The position numbers and the translations under genes were made by a program. The notes below the pieces were generated by a model. That model saw only the letters and a program-made list of their open reading frames with translations, was not told the origin of the DNA and ran no database searches. Shown here in pieces: positions 60,406 to 64,000 of a stretch of 64,000 nucleotides of DNA. Source of the stretch: Streptomyces sp. Go-475 (GTDB lineage: Bacteria; Actinomycetota; Actinomycetes; Streptomycetales; Streptomycetaceae); the NCBI RefSeq assembly GCF_003330845.1, contig NZ_CP026121.1, positions 4,445,501 through 4,509,500 of the forward strand, given 5' to 3'. Position 1 is the stretch's first letter. Each line of letters starts with the position of its first letter.

Positions 60406-61674
60406 CTAGCAGAGGCCGGCGAGACGGTCGGGCAGTTGTCTGAGGCGTTTGCTGCGGAGCGCTGCCGTCTTCTCGTCCTCCGCGGTGAGCAGGGGCTCCA
60501 GCAGCACCGCGTTCTTGAAGGCGCTCCTGACCTTGTCGTCCGGGGGCGCGGTGCCCGTGGTCACCAGGATGATCAGCCAGGAGAACGCACGGTGGAGGAG
60601 GTTGACGGCCTCGGCGAATTCGGCGTCGGGCGGGCGCAGTTCGTTGATGACGAGGTAGTGGGTCCGGGAGCCGAGGTCGTTCGGGAGCATCCGCTCCTCC
60701 GGGGAGTCGGCGTCGAAGAACTCCTTCCAGACCGCGTCCTCCCAGGTGCGGATCCGTTCCCCGACCCGGTCCTCGCCCACGGGCAGGCTTCCGATCGTCT
60801 TCGTCTCGAAGCCGTGGCTGGCGTTGCACGTGGCCCGGCGTATGTACTGCTCGGCCGTGCTGTGCGAGAAGGCGTTGAGCAGGAGGGTCATCTCGTGCGG
60901 CTGCCGGCCCGGGGCGGGCAGGGCACCGCGGGCGGCCTCCTCGTCGACCCAGGTGGCGTTCAGCGCGCTGGTCAGCCGGCGGATGGTCTGATCCTGGAGG
61001 GACGGAGCGAGGACGTCGAGTGCCTTCTCCATCCGCTCGGGAGGGGCCACGAGGAACTGATGGGCCAGGAAGAGGCAACCGCCGTGCCGGCCGGTGACGT
61101 GCGCGCGGAACTCCGGCTCGACCTTGAGCTCCCTCGCGGCCTCGGCCAGCACGCCCGGCTCTGTCCGGGCCTCGGACAGGTACAGGGCCAGCCGGCTGAG
61201 CCAGACACTCATCGGGTCCCGGCCCGTGGCCGCCCGGGGGAGTTCGGCGAAGCGTCCCAGAACCTTGTCGGCGAGGCTCCTGGCGTCCGGCTCGGCGTCC
61301 CGCGCGGTGCGCGCGAACTGGATCGGCCGGAGCTCCTCCAGGCCCGCGTGCTTGACTGCTCCGGTCGTCAGGCCGTCCAGCAGCACGGGCACCACGAGCA
61401 GGGGCGCGCCGAGCGCCCTGCGCCACATGAGGATGTTGACCTCGCGCCGTACCCAGTGGGACCGCAGGGCGGCCTCGTTGAGCAGGACGACGGCCGCGTC
61501 GCAGCGGGCGAGCCAGTCGACGAGTTCGGGACGCCACTCGTCGCCCGGTTCGATGCCCGACTGGTCCACGAGCGGGGTGTGGGACGTGCCGCGGAGGCCT
61601 TCCTCGATCTTCTGGAGTACGGCCATGGCGAACGCGTCGCCCCGCGCACTGTGACTGATGAACACGTCCCCCAC
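60406..61674 (-). CDS. TIR-domain protein with unknown C-terminal region
   Basis: A 422-residue protein. The TIR domain covers about 1-140: DVFISHSARGDAFAMAVLQK, EPGDEWRPELVDWLARCDAA and SHWVRREVN, where Glu78 matches the catalytic glutamate of TIR NAD-cleaving enzymes. Activated bacterial TIRs destroy NAD+ and kill or halt the cell. The C-terminal 280 residues are unfamiliar; they contain Cys/His-rich TCNASHGFETK and WLIILVTTGTAP and may receive the activation signal. GTG start at 61674. First of four closely spaced genes (TIR, MoxR, vWA, CHAT). Confidence 0.82.
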   Translation of the reverse strand: MGDVFISHSARGDAFAMAVLQKIEEGLRGTSHTPLVDQSGIEPGDEWRPELVDWLARCDAAVVLLNEAALRSHWVRREVNILMWRRALGAPLLVVPVLLDGLTTGAVKHAGLEELRPIQFARTARDAEPDARSLADKVLGRFAELPRAATGRDPMSVWLSRLALYLSEARTEPGVLAEAARELKVEPEFRAHVTGRHGGCLFLAHQFLVAPPERMEKALDVLAPSLQDQTIRRLTSALNATWVDEEAARGALPAPGRQPHEMTLLLNAFSHSTAEQYIRRATCNASHGFETKTIGSLPVGEDRVGERIRTWEDAVWKEFFDADSPEERMLPNDLGSRTHYLVINELRPPDAEFAEAVNLLHRAFSWLIILVTTGTAPPDDKVRSAFKNAVLLEPLLTAEDEKTAALRSKRLRQLPDRLAGLC

Positions 61675-61717
61675 GCAGCCGATTGTGATCCATCGTCAGC
61701 CGTGGTGCGGGCAAGTC

Positions 61718-62965
61718 TCACAAACCGGCGTCGAACTCGGACTTGGCGACGATGATGCGCCAGCGGCGGAGTTCCTCGGTGAGGGTCGACTCGACGCGGA
61801 CGACCAGCGACCGGAACCGGACGGCGCGTTCGGCGTCGGCGGGCCCGGCCAGCAGACCGCGCAGGGTGTGCTCGTGCTCCAGCAGTTCCTGGCGGGTCTC
61901 CCGGTAGGAGGCCGCCAGGCGCTGCGAGGCGAACAGGTTCTGCACCGCCAGGGCCATGTTGCACAGGGGTGGCAGGCCCGCGGCGAGCAGGGCGATGACC
62001 GACGAGGTGGTCGACGGATCGTCGCCGGTCCGGCCCGAGTGGAGGAGAACGGCGTACGCCACGGCGACGGCGACCGCCGCCAGGACCGCGGCCTTGGCCG
62101 TCCTGCCGAGCCTGTCCTCGGTGCGTTCGCAGGTACCGGCTGCCAGCTCGAAGAAGAGGATCTGCCGCTTGACGCGGTAGTCGAGATAGGTCCGCATCCG
62201 CTCGGTGGTCTCGGCGGGGGTGGCGGGCAGGCTGCCGTCCCCCTGCTGCCGGACCGCGTCCTGCCAGGGGCTCTCCGTGCCGTCCGGGCCCCGGTCGGAG
62301 AGCCGGGCGAACGTGCCGAGTTCGGCGGGGCCGGCGGCGGCGAGCCGGCTCAGCCGGGCGTCGCGGACCTGCCCGGCTTCCTCATCGGTGCGCCCCAGGT
62401 AGGGACCGACGGCCGCGAGGAGGAGGAACATCTCGCGGCGGAAGAGTTCGGCCCTGATCCGGCTGGTGACCCAGGGCTGGGACGGCTCCTGACTGGTCCA
62501 GACCGTCCACACCATGGAGACGAGGAGCAGGCACTCGGCGAGGACGAAACCGAGGCCCAGATCGCCGCCGTGCTCCAGGAACACCGTCTGCACGGTCAGG
62601 CACATCACCGCGAGCGCGGGCAGCACGGCGAGCCGGATGCCGGTCGCGCGGTACCGCCCCTGCTGGTCGACCGGGGTGTCGCCCGCCGGCCGCGGGAGGA
62701 TGTTCGGGTAGTCGATCGGCCGGCGTATCTCCGGTGCGGGGGCCCATGCCTCACGCCGCGGCCGGGCGGCCCGGCGCCGGCGACGGTGCGCCCACCGCCG
62801 GCCGAGCAGGTACCCGCAGTCCAGGAGCACCAGCAGCCAGATCACCCCGACGACCGGCAGCGAGACGACGAAAACCTTTGCTCCGCTCAGCACGGCCGCC
62901 GTGGTCCAGGCCGACAAGGCGAGGCTCACCCCGACGACCACCCATATCCGCACCGAAGTCCGCAC
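61718..62965 (-). CDS. SLATT/DUF4231-like membrane protein of the TIR operon
   Basis: A 415-residue protein with two spans near the N-terminus (about 10-55), two more at about 105-150 and a pair at about 275-325. After the second pair comes RIRAELFRREMFLLLAAVGP and later MRTYLDYRVKRQILFFELAA, a pattern like DUF4231/SLATT proteins, which are predicted pore-forming effectors in conflict systems. A helical C-terminus follows. The GTG start is the likely first gene of the operon; the gap to the TIR gene is 43 bases. The family assignment is by pattern only. Confidence 0.6.
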   Translation of the reverse strand: MRTSVRIWVVVGVSLALSAWTTAAVLSGAKVFVVSLPVVGVIWLLVLLDCGYLLGRRWAHRRRRRAARPRREAWAPAPEIRRPIDYPNILPRPAGDTPVDQQGRYRATGIRLAVLPALAVMCLTVQTVFLEHGGDLGLGFVLAECLLLVSMVWTVWTSQEPSQPWVTSRIRAELFRREMFLLLAAVGPYLGRTDEEAGQVRDARLSRLAAAGPAELGTFARLSDRGPDGTESPWQDAVRQQGDGSLPATPAETTERMRTYLDYRVKRQILFFELAAGTCERTEDRLGRTAKAAVLAAVAVAVAYAVLLHSGRTGDDPSTTSSVIALLAAGLPPLCNMALAVQNLFASQRLAASYRETRQELLEHEHTLRGLLAGPADAERAVRFRSLVVRVESTLTEELRRWRIIVAKSEFDAGL

Positions 62966-63085
62966 GTTCCCCCCTCTGTGGCGCGGAGGGTGACGGTATC
63001 GGAGATGACCGGGACCGGACCCGCGAACACCGCAAGAGGTCGGCCCGGGACCGTCACGCTCTGCAATCTCATCCGTTGAGCATGC

Positions 63086-64000
63086 GTGAACAGCACCTAT
63101 TCATCCGTCGAACGCCTGCTCGCGGCCGACCCCGCTTTCAGCCTTCGCCCCCTGCAAGTCGCCCAGCTCACCCGCGGCTGGGCCGTCGATGTCACCGCGG
63201 CCGACCTCGACATGCTCGCCGCGTCCGTCGACGCTCCGCGCCGGCTGTCGGCCAAGCGCGGTTGTCTCGGGGACACCGGCGCCAATGTGGAGCTGGCGCG
63301 GATGCTGGAGGAGCGGCCCGAGGACTTCGGCGCGGTCGGCCAGATCGTGCTGGGCGCGGATGCGGTCCAGCTCCAGCCCGGTCCGCGCCTGTTCGCCGAC
63401 ACCCTGTTCGTCGTCGGACTCGAATGCATCGACGGCCTCCAGCGGTTGAGGGTCATCGCCGACCTGCGGGACCGGCTGCCCCGCGAGCACCTGCGGCGGG
63501 CCGTGATCCGCCTGGAGATCCGCTGCGGCGCCGAGCGGGACCGGGCCCGCCATGCCTACGACGCCGAGGACCGCTACCGGAACGCGTCGACCGCCCAGGA
63601 CCGTTTGATCCGCTGTCCGAACATCCGCCGCCTGATGGAGGGCGACTGGGAGAAGGGGGACTTCGATCCCCGCCGGGGCATGACCGCGGGGCCCCATGGA
63701 TCGCGTTTCTCCATGGCCGAGGTGACGTCCGCCCTGGCCTGCCTGTCGGACGACCCGCTACCCATTGCCGCGAACCTGGCCGCCACGCCGGAGGGCCAGG
63801 AGGCCCTGTGGAGCGACCGCACCTCCGCGGTGTACCGCAGTGTCTTCCACGGCAGCATGACCCCGGTGGGCGTGATGCGTGCCGTCGAGGCGTGGCGGAC
63901 GGCGCGTGCGGCGCTGGCCGACATGCCGAGGAAGTCCCGGCAGGGGCACGGCCACCTCATCGAGTACGCGCCGGACCTGATCTGCTGGAAGGCCTGCCGC
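63086..64000 (+). CDS. DGQHR/AIPR-like protein, cut by the window end
   Basis: An open frame of 305 codons with no stop before the edge. The product starts NSTYSSVERLLAADPAFSLR and contains GLECIDGLQRL (DGLQR at 116-120), then RAVIRLEIRCGAERDRARH and ASTAQDRLIRCPNIRRLM. The DGxQR motif followed by a charged R/H-rich helix is the hallmark of DGQHR/DndB-like and AIPR (abortive-infection) proteins. The GTG start has no clear ribosome site; the gap to the divergent SLATT gene is 120 bases. Its position beside a TIR/MoxR operon supports a defence role, which is inferred. Confidence 0.55.
   Translation, partial: MNSTYSSVERLLAADPAFSLRPLQVAQLTRGWAVDVTAADLDMLAASVDAPRRLSAKRGCLGDTGANVELARMLEERPEDFGAVGQIVLGADAVQLQPGPRLFADTLFVVGLECIDGLQRLRVIADLRDRLPREHLRRAVIRLEIRCGAERDRARHAYDAEDRYRNASTAQDRLIRCPNIRRLMEGDWEKGDFDPRRGMTAGPHGSRFSMAEVTSALACLSDDPLPIAANLAATPEGQEALWSDRTSAVYRSVFHGSMTPVGVMRAVEAWRTARAALADMPRKSRQGHGHLIEYAPDLICWKACR

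Noticed and set aside
1..64000. Secondary-metabolite cluster, prophage, tRNA or rRNA genes
   Set aside because: I looked for PKS/NRPS modules, phage structural genes, tRNA-like cloverleaf ends and rRNA motifs and recognised none; a tRNAscan/antiSMASH run would be decisive.

Overview
The window is high-GC DNA (over 70 percent by eye) with strong third-position GC, GTG and TTG starts, many 4-base ATGA/GTGA/TTGA overlaps and long GC-rich hairpins between genes. Together with the gene content (ECF sigma factors, a cmtR-type regulator, PimB-like mannosyltransferase, DUF1062, DUF4232, DUF4097 and MoxR/TIR/CHAT genes) this points to a Streptomyces chromosome. I see no rRNA, tRNA, CRISPR array, intact insertion sequence or prophage. 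The ECF gene at 1 and the DGQHR-like gene ending at 64000 are cut by the window edges.

Layout, left to right. 1-1527: a sortase operon (wall-anchored small protein, sortase, ECF sigma factor) behind a good ECF-type promoter. 1655-5559: an unknown protein, a MoxR ATPase and a VWA/metallopeptidase-like protein. 5556-6515: a decayed two-component pair. 6530-10326: a secreted GH97 glycosidase and a secreted tripeptidyl-aminopeptidase-like hydrolase. 10732-11882: a cation efflux gene with its CmtR-like sensor. 12151-17168: PLP lyase, fragments, MarR with proline iminopeptidase, LysR with an NTF2-like protein. 17201-20572: a LacI regulator divergent from a GH30 galactanase-like enzyme. 20747-26111: DUF1062, a NarL-type two-component system and two lipoglycan-type glycosyltransferases.

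26563-28547 and 51542-53849 are two copies of one cold-shock module: structured 5' leader, cspA, hairpin, DEAD-box helicase. Between them lie an MMPL exporter with a two-component system (28715-32937), a second two-component system coupled to a serine hydrolase (32987-36134), ArsR/MFS (36251-37995), an ECF factor plus DUF4232 and membrane-XRE genes (38064-41936), a frameshifted small gene with a PhyH-type dioxygenase and AraC regulator (42147-43984), an ECF41 sigma factor with an FAD oxidoreductase (44857-47107), and a ribbon-helix-helix/DUF4097/ABC exporter operon (47323-50637) preceded by a striking array of 10-bp repeats.

54563-62965 is the strongest candidate for an undescribed system: five tightly packed minus-strand genes encode a SLATT/DUF4231-like membrane protein, a TIR protein, a MoxR ATPase, a degenerate vWA-like protein and a 1,315-residue TPR-CHAT protein whose CHAT catalytic pair looks replaced by arginines. 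A divergent gene at 63086 carries a DGxQR motif like that of DGQHR/AIPR phage-resistance proteins. By analogy with published MoxR-vWA (VMAP-type) conflict systems this looks like a defence or self-killing locus, but that function is inferred, not shown.
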